Part shown: positions 9,757-18,240 of the stretch, one piece after another | Layout of the letters: the number at the start of each line of letters is the position of its first letter | Numbering within the stretch: the stretch's first letter is position 1 | Origin: Cupriavidus lacunae | GTDB taxonomy: Bacteria; Pseudomonadota; Gammaproteobacteria; Burkholderiales; Burkholderiaceae | DNA: 64,000 bases | Reading direction: 5' to 3' | Assembly: GCF_003353055.1 (NCBI RefSeq) | Contig: NZ_QKWJ01000001.1 | Coordinates: 188,235-252,234 of the forward strand | Made by a program: the position numbers and the translations under genes | The notes under the pieces: model-generated | Database searches by the model: none | Told to the model about the DNA's origin: nothing | Seen by the model: the letters and a program-made list of their open reading frames with translations, nothing else

Positions 9757-10293
9757 TCAGCCGGTGGCGGAATCGGTAGGTTCGGTCGCAAAGGCGAATA
9801 GTGCGCCGGCGCCCTCGCCCTGGCGCGACAGCACCAGCGTGGTGCCGGGCGGCAGCGCCATCTCGGCGGCAGTCAGGTCGGCGGCAATGGGCAGCTGGCG
9901 CCCGCCGCGGTCGACCAGCACGCCCAGCGCCACGCGCGCGGGGCGGCCGTAGTCGAACAGCTCGTTGACGGCGGCGCGGATGGTGCGGCCCGTGGCCAGC
10001 ACATCGTCGATCAGCAGGATATTGCGGTCATCGACCGAAAACGGCAGCGTGGTCGGCTGGGCCTGGCTGTGCAGGCCCTTCTTGGCATAGTCGTCGCGAT
10101 GGAAGGCAACATTGATCACGCCATGCTCGGGCAGCTTCAGGTCAGCCGCCAACCGCGCGGCGATCCACGCGCCGCCGGAGTGGATGCCGGCCACCGACCA
10201 GCGCGCGCGCTCGGCCTCGGGGATCAGGGCCTGGGCCTGGTCCAGCAGCTTGCGGTACAGCGACTCGGCGTCGGGAACGGAGATCTGCGTCAT
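9757..10293 (-). CDS. pyrR: PyrR bifunctional regulator / uracil phosphoribosyltransferase
   Basis: 178-residue type I phosphoribosyltransferase with the PRPP-binding motif [17 protein letters not shown] near residues 92-108 and the [17 protein letters not shown] block that marks PyrR. Bacillus PyrR controls pyr mRNA by attenuation and has weak UPRTase activity; in proteobacteria a regulatory role is less established. The gene is the immediate neighbour of pyrB, and its ATG overlaps the ruvX stop as ATGA, so there is no leader of its own in which an attenuator could sit. Any RNA target would have to be inside the operon, for example in the 91 bases before pyrB. Confidence 0.9.
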   Translation of the reverse strand: MTQISVPDAESLYRKLLDQAQALIPEAERARWSVAGIHSGGAWIAARLAADLKLPEHGVINVAFHRDDYAKKGLHSQAQPTTLPFSVDDRNILLIDDVLATGRTIRAAVNELFDYGRPARVALGVLVDRGGRQLPIAADLTAAEMALPPGTTLVLSRQGEGAGALFAFATEPTDSATG

Positions 10294-10715
10294 AGCGGGA
10301 ATTGGTCGAAATACTGTTGCAGGATGATGCGGGCGGCCTCGGCATCGAGCTCGCCGCGGCGGGCGCCGGCCATCGACGCGGCGCGCGACGTATAGCGCTC
10401 GTCCACCCACTCCACCGGCAGGCCGAAGCGGCCATTGAGCTGGTTGCCGAAGCGCCGCGCCAGCTTCATCGAGGGCTGCTCGCCGCCTTCGGGGTTGACC
10501 GGCATGCCGACGATCAGCTGCACCGGGTTCCACTCCTGGATCAGCGCCGCCACAGCTTCGAAGCGGCCTTCCACGGTGATATTGGGGAGAATAGTCAGCG
10601 CACGCGCCTCGCGCGTGATGAAGTTGCCCAGCGCAACGCCGATCTTTTTTTCGCCGTAGTCGAATGCCAGGACCGTGCCGTCGCGGGGCAGTTCACGCCC
10701 CACGGCGTCAGGCAT
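10290..10715 (-). CDS. ruvX: RuvX/YqgF family Holliday-junction resolvase-like nuclease
   Basis: 141-residue RNase H-fold protein of the YqgF family, linked in E. coli to 16S rRNA 5'-end processing and proposed as a junction resolvase. Visible motifs are [15 protein letters not shown] near 16-30, [11 protein letters not shown] near 68-78 and [13 protein letters not shown] near 101-113, with the conserved acidic residues of the active site. It overlaps yqgE upstream by eight bases and pyrR downstream by four, so it is translationally embedded in the operon. The yqgE-ruvX pairing is common in proteobacteria. Confidence 0.92.
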   Translation of the reverse strand: MPDAVGRELPRDGTVLAFDYGEKKIGVALGNFITREARALTILPNITVEGRFEAVAALIQEWNPVQLIVGMPVNPEGGEQPSMKLARRFGNQLNGRFGLPVEWVDERYTSRAASMAGARRGELDAEAARIILQQYFDQFPL

Positions 10716-11280
10716 GCCCCGCCTCGCCCGACAGCATGGTGAAGTCGATGCCCAGCAGCCGGATAGCGGCGGCGAAGCGCTCGTCGGGCGGCACGCTGAA
10801 GATGATCTCGGGGTCGGCCTGGACGGTCAGCCAGCCGTTGCGGCTGAGTTCTTCCTCCAGCTGGCCGGCGCCCCAGCCGGAATAGCCCAGCGTCAGCAGG
10901 AAGCGGTGCGGGCCGCTGCCGTTGGCCACGGCCTCCAGCACGTCCTTGGAGGTGGTCATTTCCAGTCCGCCCGGCACGGCCAGCGACGAGACATAGACCC
11001 CCACCGGGTCATGCAGGACGAAACCGCGCTCGGTCTGCACCGGGCCGCCGAAATAGACCGGCTGGTGCGCGACTGGCTGGATTTCAAGCTTGAGGTCGAT
11101 CTTGTCGAACAGCGTGGCCATGTCGATGTCGATGGGCCGGTTGATCACCAGCCCGAGCGCGCCACGCTCATTGTGTTCGCAGATATAGACGACGGAACCC
11201 GAAAAGGTCGGATCGGCCATGCCGGGCATGGCAATCAGGAACTGATTGGTCAGATTGATGAGTGCTTCGGGCTTCGCCAT
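10708..11280 (-). CDS. yqgE: YqgE/AlgH family protein (UPF0301)
   Basis: 190-residue protein of the YqgE/AlgH (DUF179) family. Typical blocks are seen: [22 protein letters not shown] near the N-terminus, [19 protein letters not shown], then [17 protein letters not shown] and [15 protein letters not shown]. Biochemical function is not established; AlgH was linked to alginate regulation in Pseudomonas. The start at 11280 (MAKPEAL) is used; an ATG three codons upstream (11289) is equally possible. First gene of the minus-strand run with ruvX, pyrR, pyrB, pyrX and plsC. Confidence 0.9.
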   Translation of the reverse strand: MAKPEALINLTNQFLIAMPGMADPTFSGSVVYICEHNERGALGLVINRPIDIDMATLFDKIDLKLEIQPVAHQPVYFGGPVQTERGFVLHDPVGVYVSSLAVPGGLEMTTSKDVLEAVANGSGPHRFLLTLGYSGWGAGQLEEELSRNGWLTVQADPEIIFSVPPDERFAAAIRLLGIDFTMLSGEAGHA

Positions 11281-11382
11281 GCCTTGCATTTTATCAAATC
11301 GCCGGGGGTCTTCCGGAAAAGATTGGCGGGCGCTGCAGTGCAGCAATGGGCGCCCGGCCACGCTCTGGGACTGCGGTCTGGC

Positions 11383-12090
11383 TCAATCCTTGCCGGTCAG
11401 CGCGGCCAGGTCTTGCGCCGTCAGCCAGCGCCACTCGCCCTCGGCCAGCGCCGGATCGAGCTGCAGGCCGCCAATGGCGCTGCGATGCAGCGCGTCGACA
11501 TGGTTGCCCGCGGCCGCCACCATGCGCTTGACCTGATGGTACTTGCCTTGCACCAGCGTCAGCCGCAGGCTGCGTTCGCCGGTGATCTCGCATTCTTCTG
11601 CCGCGATCGGCGCCGGTTCGTCCAGCAGCTGCACGCCACTGCGCAGCGCCTGCGCCTGCTCGGGCGTGACCGGCTCCGCGGTCGTCACTTCATAGATCTT
11701 GGGCACCTTGCGCTTGGGCGAGGTCTGGGTGTGGATGAACTGGCCATCGTCGGTCAGCAGCAGCAGCCCGGTGGTGTCGTGGTCCAGCCGCCCCACGGCC
11801 TGCACCTCACGCTGGCGCAGCGGCACCGGCAGCAGGTTGTAGACACTGGGATGATGGCGCGGACGTTGCGAGCACTCGTAGCCGGTGGGCTTGTTCAGCA
11901 TCAGGTAGGCCTTGGTGCAGGCCAGCCATTCCTCGCCGTCGACGGTCAGGCGCAGGCCGTCCACGTCGAACTGCGCGCGCGGGTCCTCGCATAGTTCGCC
12001 GTTGACCTCGACCAGCCCCGCGGCGATCAGGTCGCCGCAGTACCGGCGCGTGCCAAAGCCCTGGGATTGAAGAATTCGGTCGAGAGTCAT
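11383..12090 (-). CDS. rsuA: 16S rRNA pseudouridine synthase, RsuA type
   Basis: 235-residue RsuA/RluB family enzyme; RsuA makes pseudouridine 516 in 16S rRNA. An S4 RNA-binding domain occupies about residues 1-55 (LQSQGFGTRRYCGDLIAAGLVEVNG), followed by the catalytic domain with YLMLNKPTGYECS and GRLDHDTTGLLLLTDDG, whose Asp103 is the catalytic residue. The KYHQVKRMVAAAGNHV block near the C-terminus is also typical. ATG 12090 is chosen; a longer frame adds 15 unlikely residues. Length and S4 domain match RsuA more closely than the larger RluB. Confidence 0.88.
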   Translation of the reverse strand: MTLDRILQSQGFGTRRYCGDLIAAGLVEVNGELCEDPRAQFDVDGLRLTVDGEEWLACTKAYLMLNKPTGYECSQRPRHHPSVYNLLPVPLRQREVQAVGRLDHDTTGLLLLTDDGQFIHTQTSPKRKVPKIYEVTTAEPVTPEQAQALRSGVQLLDEPAPIAAEECEITGERSLRLTLVQGKYHQVKRMVAAAGNHVDALHRSAIGGLQLDPALAEGEWRWLTAQDLAALTGKD

Positions 12091-12230
12091 GTGCTTCTGT
12101 GGTGGCTGTGATTGAGGCATGGTGGCCGGCGGCATGCCGGCGCGGTACCGCTATGTTAGGGTATCGGCGCGATCGACCCGGCTTTCCAACACTTTCAGTC
12201 CAGCCAATCCAGTCAGACAGGCAAGCGAGC

Positions 12231-13784
12231 ATGCAGGCAGCAGGCAACCCGGCCACGGCCCGGCCACCCTACCGGATCGGCAAGGACTTTGCGCGTGGGC
12301 TGGTCTGGTTCCGGCGCGACCTGCGCGCCACTGACCACGCGGCGCTGCATTATGCCCTCAGGCACTGTGCCCGGGTGTGGTGTGTGTTCGTGTTCGACCG
12401 CGACATCCTGGATCCGCTGCTGGCGCGCGGCCTGCAAGCCGACCGGCGGGTCGACTTTATCCGGCAGTCGCTGCTGGAACTGGCGCAAACGCTTGCGGCG
12501 GCCGGCGGCGGTCTGATCGTGCTGCACGACCGGGCCGAAACCGCCCTCCCGGCGCTGGCGCGCGAGCTGGAGGCCGAGGCGGTCTTCGCCAACCACGACT
12601 ACGAACCCGCCGCCAAGGCCCGCGACGAAGCCGTGCGCCAGGCACTGGCGGGGCATCCATGCGCCTTCTTCAGCTTCAAGGACCAGGTGGTCTTCGAGCG
12701 CGACGAGATCCTGACCGGCCAGGGCAAGCCCTTCTCGGTCTTCACGCCGTACAGGAATGCCTGGCTCAGGACCGTACAGCCGTTCGACCTGCGCCCTTAC
12801 CCGGTCGATCCATACCTGCAGGCACTGGCGCCGGTGCCAGCCGCGCACCGCAACCCCATGCCGACGCTCGATCAACTCGGCTTTCGCACCAGCAACCTCG
12901 CCGAGATCGCCATGCCCACCGGCACGTCTGGCGCGCAGGCGCTGTTCGAAGAGTTCACCGTGCGCATGGGGGAGTATGGCCGCCGGCGCGACTACCCGGC
13001 CTTGCGCGGCCCCAGCTACCTGTCGGTACACCTGCGCTTCGGCACCGTCTCGATCCGCACGCTGGCGCGCGCCGCGCACGAGGCCATGCTGCGCGGCGGC
13101 GCCGACGACACGGGCGCCGCGGTGTGGCTGTCGGAGCTGATCTGGCGCGATTTCTACTTCATGATCCTCCATCACCATTCGCGCGTGGCGGCCGGCGCGG
13201 CCTTCCATCCCGCCTATGACGCGATCCGCTGGCAGGACGGCGATTCCGGCGAGCGCTACTTCCGCGCCTGGTGCGACGCCGCCACCGGCTACCCGCTGGT
13301 CGATGCCGCAATGCTCCAGATCCGGCAAAGCGGCTATATGCACAACCGCCTGCGCATGGTGACGGCCAGCTTCCTGGTCAAGGATCTCGGCGTGGACTGG
13401 CGCCGCGGCGAGCAGTATTTTGCCGACCAGCTCAACGATTTCGACCTCGCCGCCAATAACGGCGGCTGGCAGTGGGCCGCGTCCACTGGCTGCGATGCGC
13501 AGCCGTGGTTCCGCATCTTCAATCCGGTGACGCAATCGGAGAGGTTCGATCCGCAGGGCCGGTTTATCCGCAAATACCTGCCGCAACTGGCGGCCCTGCC
13601 CGACAAGTACCTGCATGCGCCATGGACCGCGCCCGAGCCCGTGCTGGCGGATGCCGGCGTGCGCCTGGGCGACAACTACCCCCGCCCGCTGGTGCAGCAT
13701 GACGTGGCGCGCAAGCAAACGCTGATGCGGTATGAGGTGGTGAAGCGCGCCGGCAACGAGGAGGCTGCCGGCGTGGAGGGCTGA
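12231..13784 (+). CDS. phr: deoxyribodipyrimidine photolyase (class I CPD type)
   Basis: Light-driven repair of cyclobutane pyrimidine dimers using FAD and an antenna chromophore. The 517-residue protein begins with an extra leader of about 20 residues, then GLVWFRRDLRATDHAAL (the DNA photolyase N-terminal domain), and ends with the FAD domain: ELIWRDFYFMILHHH, GYPLVDAAMLQIRQSGYMHNR, VTASFLVKDL and QLNDFDLAANNGGWQWAAS. These match E. coli-type photolyases rather than plant-like cryptochromes. ATG 12231 is used. It is divergent from rsuA and convergent with hemY. Confidence 0.93.
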   Translation: MQAAGNPATARPPYRIGKDFARGLVWFRRDLRATDHAALHYALRHCARVWCVFVFDRDILDPLLARGLQADRRVDFIRQSLLELAQTLAAAGGGLIVLHDRAETALPALARELEAEAVFANHDYEPAAKARDEAVRQALAGHPCAFFSFKDQVVFERDEILTGQGKPFSVFTPYRNAWLRTVQPFDLRPYPVDPYLQALAPVPAAHRNPMPTLDQLGFRTSNLAEIAMPTGTSGAQALFEEFTVRMGEYGRRRDYPALRGPSYLSVHLRFGTVSIRTLARAAHEAMLRGGADDTGAAVWLSELIWRDFYFMILHHHSRVAAGAAFHPAYDAIRWQDGDSGERYFRAWCDAATGYPLVDAAMLQIRQSGYMHNRLRMVTASFLVKDLGVDWRRGEQYFADQLNDFDLAANNGGWQWAASTGCDAQPWFRIFNPVTQSERFDPQGRFIRKYLPQLAALPDKYLHAPWTAPEPVLADAGVRLGDNYPRPLVQHDVARKQTLMRYEVVKRAGNEEAAGVEG

Positions 13785-13812
13785 AGGAGCCCGGCGGAGC
13801 GCCCGGCTTCAG
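13781..13812. terminator. imperfect hairpin at the phr/hemY convergence
   Basis: CTGAAGGAGCC and its near-complement ending GGCTTCAG form an arm pair with one mismatch and a bulge across the 36 bases between the phr and hemY stops. There is no T-run, so a role in termination is only suggestive. Confidence 0.3.
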
Positions 13813-13820
13813 GCGGACAG

Positions 13821-15011
13821 TCAGGCCGCCAGCATCGCGCTTTCGCGATAATGCCGCTGCGCATCGTCAAAGCGCTCGGTTTCCTCAAACAGCCGCGCCA
13901 GCGCCAGGTGCGTGCGCACGCGCAGGCGGCGCTGCTGGTCGGGCTCGGCATATTTCAGCGCGCGCTCGAAGCTGGACTGGGCCTTGCCCCACAGCTTCTC
14001 GCCCAGGCACAGCACGCCCAGCGTGTAGTGGAGGTCGGCGTCGGCGGGATGCGCGGTCAGCCATTTCTCGGCCTGCTGGATCTGCGGCAGCGCGTGGCCG
14101 GGCACGGCGCAATCGGCATAGCGCAGCACCAGCCGGCTGTCCCAGTTGACCTTGAGCGCATCTTCGATGATGCGGCGGGCCTCGTTCTGCCGTCCCAGCG
14201 CCGCGAAGTAGTGCGCGGCCGGTTCGGCGATGCGCGTGGTGCGGCGCTCATCTGCGGACAGCGAGCGCCAGAACTCAGACAGCGCATCGGCATCGTGGCG
14301 GCGCTCGTCCAGCATGGCTTCGACTGCCATCTGCTTGAGCCGCAGCGCCAGCACCGGATGCAGCGCATTGCGCTTCTCCAGCGAGCGCGCCAGGCGCAGC
14401 ACCTCGGACCAGTTCTTCACGTGCTGGTGCGCGCGCAGCGCGATGCGCTGCACATGGATCTGGCGTGCGCCCTGCGACTGCAGCTGGGCGATGGTCTCCA
14501 GCGCGCCGTCGGCGTCGCGGGCATCGACCAGCAGCTCGGCCATCGACACCAGCCGTGCCTGCTCGCGCTCGGGGTCGGTGACCTGGGCCATCCAGGCGTC
14601 GCGCCGCTCGGTTTCCTGCATCCGGTGCGCGGCGCGGGCGCCGATCAGCGCGGCGGTCTGGGACTGGTCGTCCCAGGACTGGGCCTCGCGCGCGGCACGC
14701 TCGGCGCGGGCGAAGCGTCCGGCGAACAGGTTTTCGATCGACTCGCGCAGCGCCGCCTGCGCCTTGCTCATGCGGCTACGCTCGCGGTAGGCGGCGGCGC
14801 GGCGCGGCATCTCGGCCAGATGGCGGATGGTGGACATCACCGTCCACACCACGAAGAACAGCAGCAACAGCAAGGCCAGCGCCAGGTTCAGCGACAGCTC
14901 GACACGGTACGGCGGATAGAACAGCACCACATTGCTGTGGTTGAACTGCGTGAACAGGGCCAGCCCGACGGCGCCGCCAAACAGGACCGCAACCCAGAAC
15001 AGAAGGCGCAT
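13821..15011 (-). CDS. hemY: HemY, inner-membrane TPR protein of haem biosynthesis locus
   Basis: 396 residues. Two N-terminal membrane helices (about residues 3-23 and 39-59) match the HemY_N domain, followed by helical TPR-like repeats, for example ADLHYTLGVLCLGEKLWGKA and LALARLFEETERFDDAQRHY. This proteobacterial HemY is distinct from the Gram-positive protoporphyrinogen oxidase of the same name; a scaffold or coordinating role in tetrapyrrole synthesis has been suggested but is not settled. It follows hemDX by four bases with a good GAAGGAG site, so it is the end of a hemC-hemDX-hemY operon. Confidence 0.92.
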   Translation of the reverse strand: MRLLFWVAVLFGGAVGLALFTQFNHSNVVLFYPPYRVELSLNLALALLLLLFFVVWTVMSTIRHLAEMPRRAAAYRERSRMSKAQAALRESIENLFAGRFARAERAAREAQSWDDQSQTAALIGARAAHRMQETERRDAWMAQVTDPEREQARLVSMAELLVDARDADGALETIAQLQSQGARQIHVQRIALRAHQHVKNWSEVLRLARSLEKRNALHPVLALRLKQMAVEAMLDERRHDADALSEFWRSLSADERRTTRIAEPAAHYFAALGRQNEARRIIEDALKVNWDSRLVLRYADCAVPGHALPQIQQAEKWLTAHPADADLHYTLGVLCLGEKLWGKAQSSFERALKYAEPDQQRRLRVRTHLALARLFEETERFDDAQRHYRESAMLAA

Positions 15012-15015
15012 GGGC

Positions 15016-17145
15016 TTACTCCTTCTTCAGGGCATGCAGCGCGCCCAGGCTTTCGGACATGGTCGGCAGCTGCACCGTGACCGCACCGGCCTGCGCCTGC
15101 CGCAGCAGCGTCAGCACCCCCTGCACGCGACGCGACTTGGTATCGAAATAGCGGCCGATCATCGCCTGCGCGGCGGCCAGGTCGTTGCGGAACACGGGCT
15201 CGTTGCGCGACAGCAGCGCCAGGCGCGCATTGAGCAGGCGCAGCTTGACGTTCTCGCGCAGGAACCAGCCCTGGTCGCCGGACAGCAGCAGCGCCTCGGC
15301 GTCGTCAACCTTGCGGATACGGATCACCTGCGCCAGTTCTTCGCGCAGGTAGTCCCACAGGCGGGTGAACCAGCCCGGACCCGCGCCATTGGCGGCAGCC
15401 GGGGCGCCGGCGCCATTGCCGGCGGCGCTCTTGCGGGCATCGGCCTCACTGCGCTCGAGCATGCGCTCGCTGGACAGCAGCGGCAGCGCGTCGACCTGGT
15501 TGATGGCCTCGTCCAGCTTGATCGCGGCGCCGGTCAGGTCGGTGTTTGGCACCGCCTTCATGCGCGCGACGTCGCGCGCGATCGCGCGGCGCAGCAGGTT
15601 GTACTGCGGCTTGTCAGTGCGCGCCAGGCGCGCGTCGGCGCTTTGCAGCGCGGCCAGAGCCACCTGCACGTTGCCGGTCAGCTGCAGCTGCTGGCCGGCG
15701 CTGGTCAGCAACTGCTGGATCTCGGCGATTTCCCAGTCGTCGCGGTTGCGCATCAGGTCCTGGTAGACCTGTTCCAGCGCCACCTGCTTGTCGCGGGTCT
15801 CGCCGACCTGGTTCTCCAGTGCACCGACCTTGGCCTGCAGTTCCTTGACCGTGTCCTGCGCGTTGCGGGTCAGCACGCGCGACTCCTGTACCAGGGCATC
15901 GTTGCTTTGCTGGCGGCGCGCCAGCTCGCCGGTCAGGTGGTCGACGCGCTGCTGCAGCCACCAGAAGCCGCCGGCGGTCGCCACCACGAGCACGGCGACC
16001 AGGGCCCACAGCGCGGCGGACCGGCGTGCGGCGGCACGGGGAACACCGGCATGGCCGGCGCCCTGGGAGGGCGCCGGTTGCGCCGGCTGCGCCTGGTGGG
16101 CAGAGGCCGCGCCAGGCGGCGGCATAGCGGAGGAGGACGTGGTTTCTTGCGTCACGCGTTCGACCTTCGTTGACGTTGCGGGAACTACGGTGGCCGGCAC
16201 GGCGGCCGGCGGCACTGCCGTTGCAGCCGTCTCAGCGGCCGCCGGGCTGGCTGTCGCCGGAATGCTTGCAGGCGCCGGGCCGGCATGAGCATCGGCCCAC
16301 TGCAGGCACGCCGCCAGCAGGCCGGCATCGCCCGGCGCGGCGCGCTGGATATGCGCGAAGCCAAGCGCCAGTGCCTGTTCGGCGATTCTCGCATGCGGCG
16401 CGATGCACTGCACCTGCCGCAAGGAAGCGTCTTCCTGGGGCGACAGTTGCTGCCGCGCCAGCACGTCAAGGTTGCGCACCGCCTCGGAACTGGTTAGCAG
16501 CCACGCATGCGGCGCCGCGCCCGGGCGCAGGTTGTCGCGCACGGCCTGCCACTGCATGGCGCTCGGTTCGGGCAAGGTGCGCTGGTACGCCTCGACGGCC
16601 TCGACCTGGGCACCGGCCTCGCGCAGGCGGTCGCCCAGCCAGTCGCGCCCGCCATTGCCGCGGATGATCAGCACCGGCTTGCCGGCCAGCGCGGCCGGAT
16701 CGAGTTGCGCCCACAGGGCTTCGGAGTCGAAGCGCAGCGAGTCGGTGTCCGGTGCGGCATCGTCAGTGCCCTGCCCGTTCGCGGCAGCGCCCGCGGGCGC
16801 GATCACGCGATACGCGGGCGGCGCAATGCCGCGTTCAGCCAGTGCGGCGACGCTGGCCGGACCAACCACGGCCACCGGCACCTGCGCCGGCCAGCGAGCC
16901 ACGGCTGCGCCCTGCACGACGGTCAGCGCGTCGAGCGCGTAGGCGATGGCGTTGGGACTGACGAAGACCACCAGGGCAAAGGTATCCAGCCGCGCCAGTG
17001 CGGCGCGCAGCGGCGCGTCGTCACTGGCCGGGCCGATGGCCAGCAGGGGAAAGCTGAGTACGTCCAGACCCGCGGCCTGCAGCGCCTCGGTCAGTTGCCG
17101 GGACTGCCCGGCGGGTCGTGTGACAACGACGGTCGGGCGGGGCAT
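15016..17145 (-). CDS. hemDX: fused uroporphyrinogen-III synthase / HemX protein
   Basis: One 709-residue frame carries two normally separate proteins. Residues 1 to about 270 are uroporphyrinogen-III synthase (HemD), which closes and inverts ring D of hydroxymethylbilane: VVVTRPAGQSRQLTEAL at the start, LIIRGNGGRDWLGDRLREAG near 165. An Ala/Pro/Thr-rich linker follows (about 275-370). Then comes one membrane helix near 377-395 (LWALVAVLVVATAGGFWWLQ) and a long coiled-coil HemX-type domain (QRVDHLTGELARRQQSNDAL and on). The frame is open throughout with no sign of a sequencing join. It starts eight bases after hemC, with GAGG upstream, and is followed by hemY. Confidence 0.93.
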   Translation of the reverse strand: MPRPTVVVTRPAGQSRQLTEALQAAGLDVLSFPLLAIGPASDDAPLRAALARLDTFALVVFVSPNAIAYALDALTVVQGAAVARWPAQVPVAVVGPASVAALAERGIAPPAYRVIAPAGAAANGQGTDDAAPDTDSLRFDSEALWAQLDPAALAGKPVLIIRGNGGRDWLGDRLREAGAQVEAVEAYQRTLPEPSAMQWQAVRDNLRPGAAPHAWLLTSSEAVRNLDVLARQQLSPQEDASLRQVQCIAPHARIAEQALALGFAHIQRAAPGDAGLLAACLQWADAHAGPAPASIPATASPAAAETAATAVPPAAVPATVVPATSTKVERVTQETTSSSAMPPPGAASAHQAQPAQPAPSQGAGHAGVPRAAARRSAALWALVAVLVVATAGGFWWLQQRVDHLTGELARRQQSNDALVQESRVLTRNAQDTVKELQAKVGALENQVGETRDKQVALEQVYQDLMRNRDDWEIAEIQQLLTSAGQQLQLTGNVQVALAALQSADARLARTDKPQYNLLRRAIARDVARMKAVPNTDLTGAAIKLDEAINQVDALPLLSSERMLERSEADARKSAAGNGAGAPAAANGAGPGWFTRLWDYLREELAQVIRIRKVDDAEALLLSGDQGWFLRENVKLRLLNARLALLSRNEPVFRNDLAAAQAMIGRYFDTKSRRVQGVLTLLRQAQAGAVTVQLPTMSESLGALHALKKE

Positions 17146-17153
17146 AGGCAGCC

Positions 17154-18167
17154 TCAGGCGGGAGCTTGGGAGCCGGCGGGATCGCCAGAATCGGCCAGCG
17201 CCGCGAGGATGGCTTCGGCGCCCTGCGCCAGCAGGTCGCTCGCGCAGGCCTGGCCGAGCGCTTCGGCGGCGGCCAGGTCAGCGGCCGGTCCGGACGCGGC
17301 GGCGCGAATGGCGCGCGTGCCGTCGGGCAGCGCGACAAAGGCATCCAGCTTCAGCTGGTCGCCTTCCCAGCGCGCATGGGCCGCCAGCGGCACCTGGCAC
17401 GAACCGCCCAGCATGCGCGAAACGGCGCGCTCGGCAGTTACGGCCAGCGCGCTCGGCTGGTGGTTCAGCGGCGCCAGCCATTCGGCCAGTTCGGGACGGT
17501 TCGCCAGGGTCTCGATGCCAAGCGCGCCCTGCCCCGCGGCCGGCAGCGACACCTCGATCGGGATCAGCGCGCGGATGCGCTCGCCCAGGCCCAGGCGCTT
17601 GAGACCGGCGGCAGCCAGGATGATGGCGCCGTATTCGCCGCGATCGAGCTTGCCCAGCCGCGTATCCAGGTTGCCGCGCAGCGGCTTGATCACCAGATGC
17701 GGGTAGCGGCTGCGCAGCGCTGCTTCTCGGCGCAGGCTGGACGTGCCGACCACGGTGCCGGCCGGCATCTCGTCCAGCGAGGCATAGGCCGAGGACACCA
17801 GCGCATCGCGCGGATCCTCGCGCTCCATCACAGCGGCCAGGGCGAAGCCTGCGGGCAGCTCCATCGGCACATCCTTGAGCGAATGCACCGCGAGGTCGGC
17901 CCGGCCTTCGTCCATCGCGAACTCCAGTTCTTTGACAAACAAACCCTTGCCGCCGACTTTGGACAGCGTACGGTCTAGAATCTGGTCTCCGCGCGTGGTC
18001 ATGCCAAGAATAGACACGTCACACGCGGGATAGTATTGTTGCAACGCAGCACGCACATGTTCTGCCTGCCACAGGGCCAGACGGCTCTCTCGGGAGGCAA
18101 TGATGAGCTTTTGCGGAAGATTGCGAGACACGACAGCGGTAGAGGAAGACGGGGTGGCAGACGACAT
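17154..18167 (-). CDS. hemC: hydroxymethylbilane synthase (porphobilinogen deaminase) HemC
   Basis: Polymerises four porphobilinogens to hydroxymethylbilane. The 337-residue protein carries [17 protein letters not shown] near 22-38, [17 protein letters not shown] near 91-107, [16 protein letters not shown] near 141-156 and [12 protein letters not shown] with Cys257, which holds the dipyrromethane cofactor. The first ~18 residues are a Ser/Thr-rich extension that may not be translated; a shorter start is not obvious. It leads the hemC-hemDX-hemY run and is divergent from ppc across 73 bases. Confidence 0.96.
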   Translation of the reverse strand: MSSATPSSSTAVVSRNLPQKLIIASRESRLALWQAEHVRAALQQYYPACDVSILGMTTRGDQILDRTLSKVGGKGLFVKELEFAMDEGRADLAVHSLKDVPMELPAGFALAAVMEREDPRDALVSSAYASLDEMPAGTVVGTSSLRREAALRSRYPHLVIKPLRGNLDTRLGKLDRGEYGAIILAAAGLKRLGLGERIRALIPIEVSLPAAGQGALGIETLANRPELAEWLAPLNHQPSALAVTAERAVSRMLGGSCQVPLAAHARWEGDQLKLDAFVALPDGTRAIRAAASGPAADLAAAEALGQACASDLLAQGAEAILAALADSGDPAGSQAPA

Positions 18168-18240
18168 TCGTCAATGGTAGCACGCGACCCAATAGCCGCT
18201 CCGCATCATTAGATAAGCTTAGAGAGCAAGAGGAGATTGC

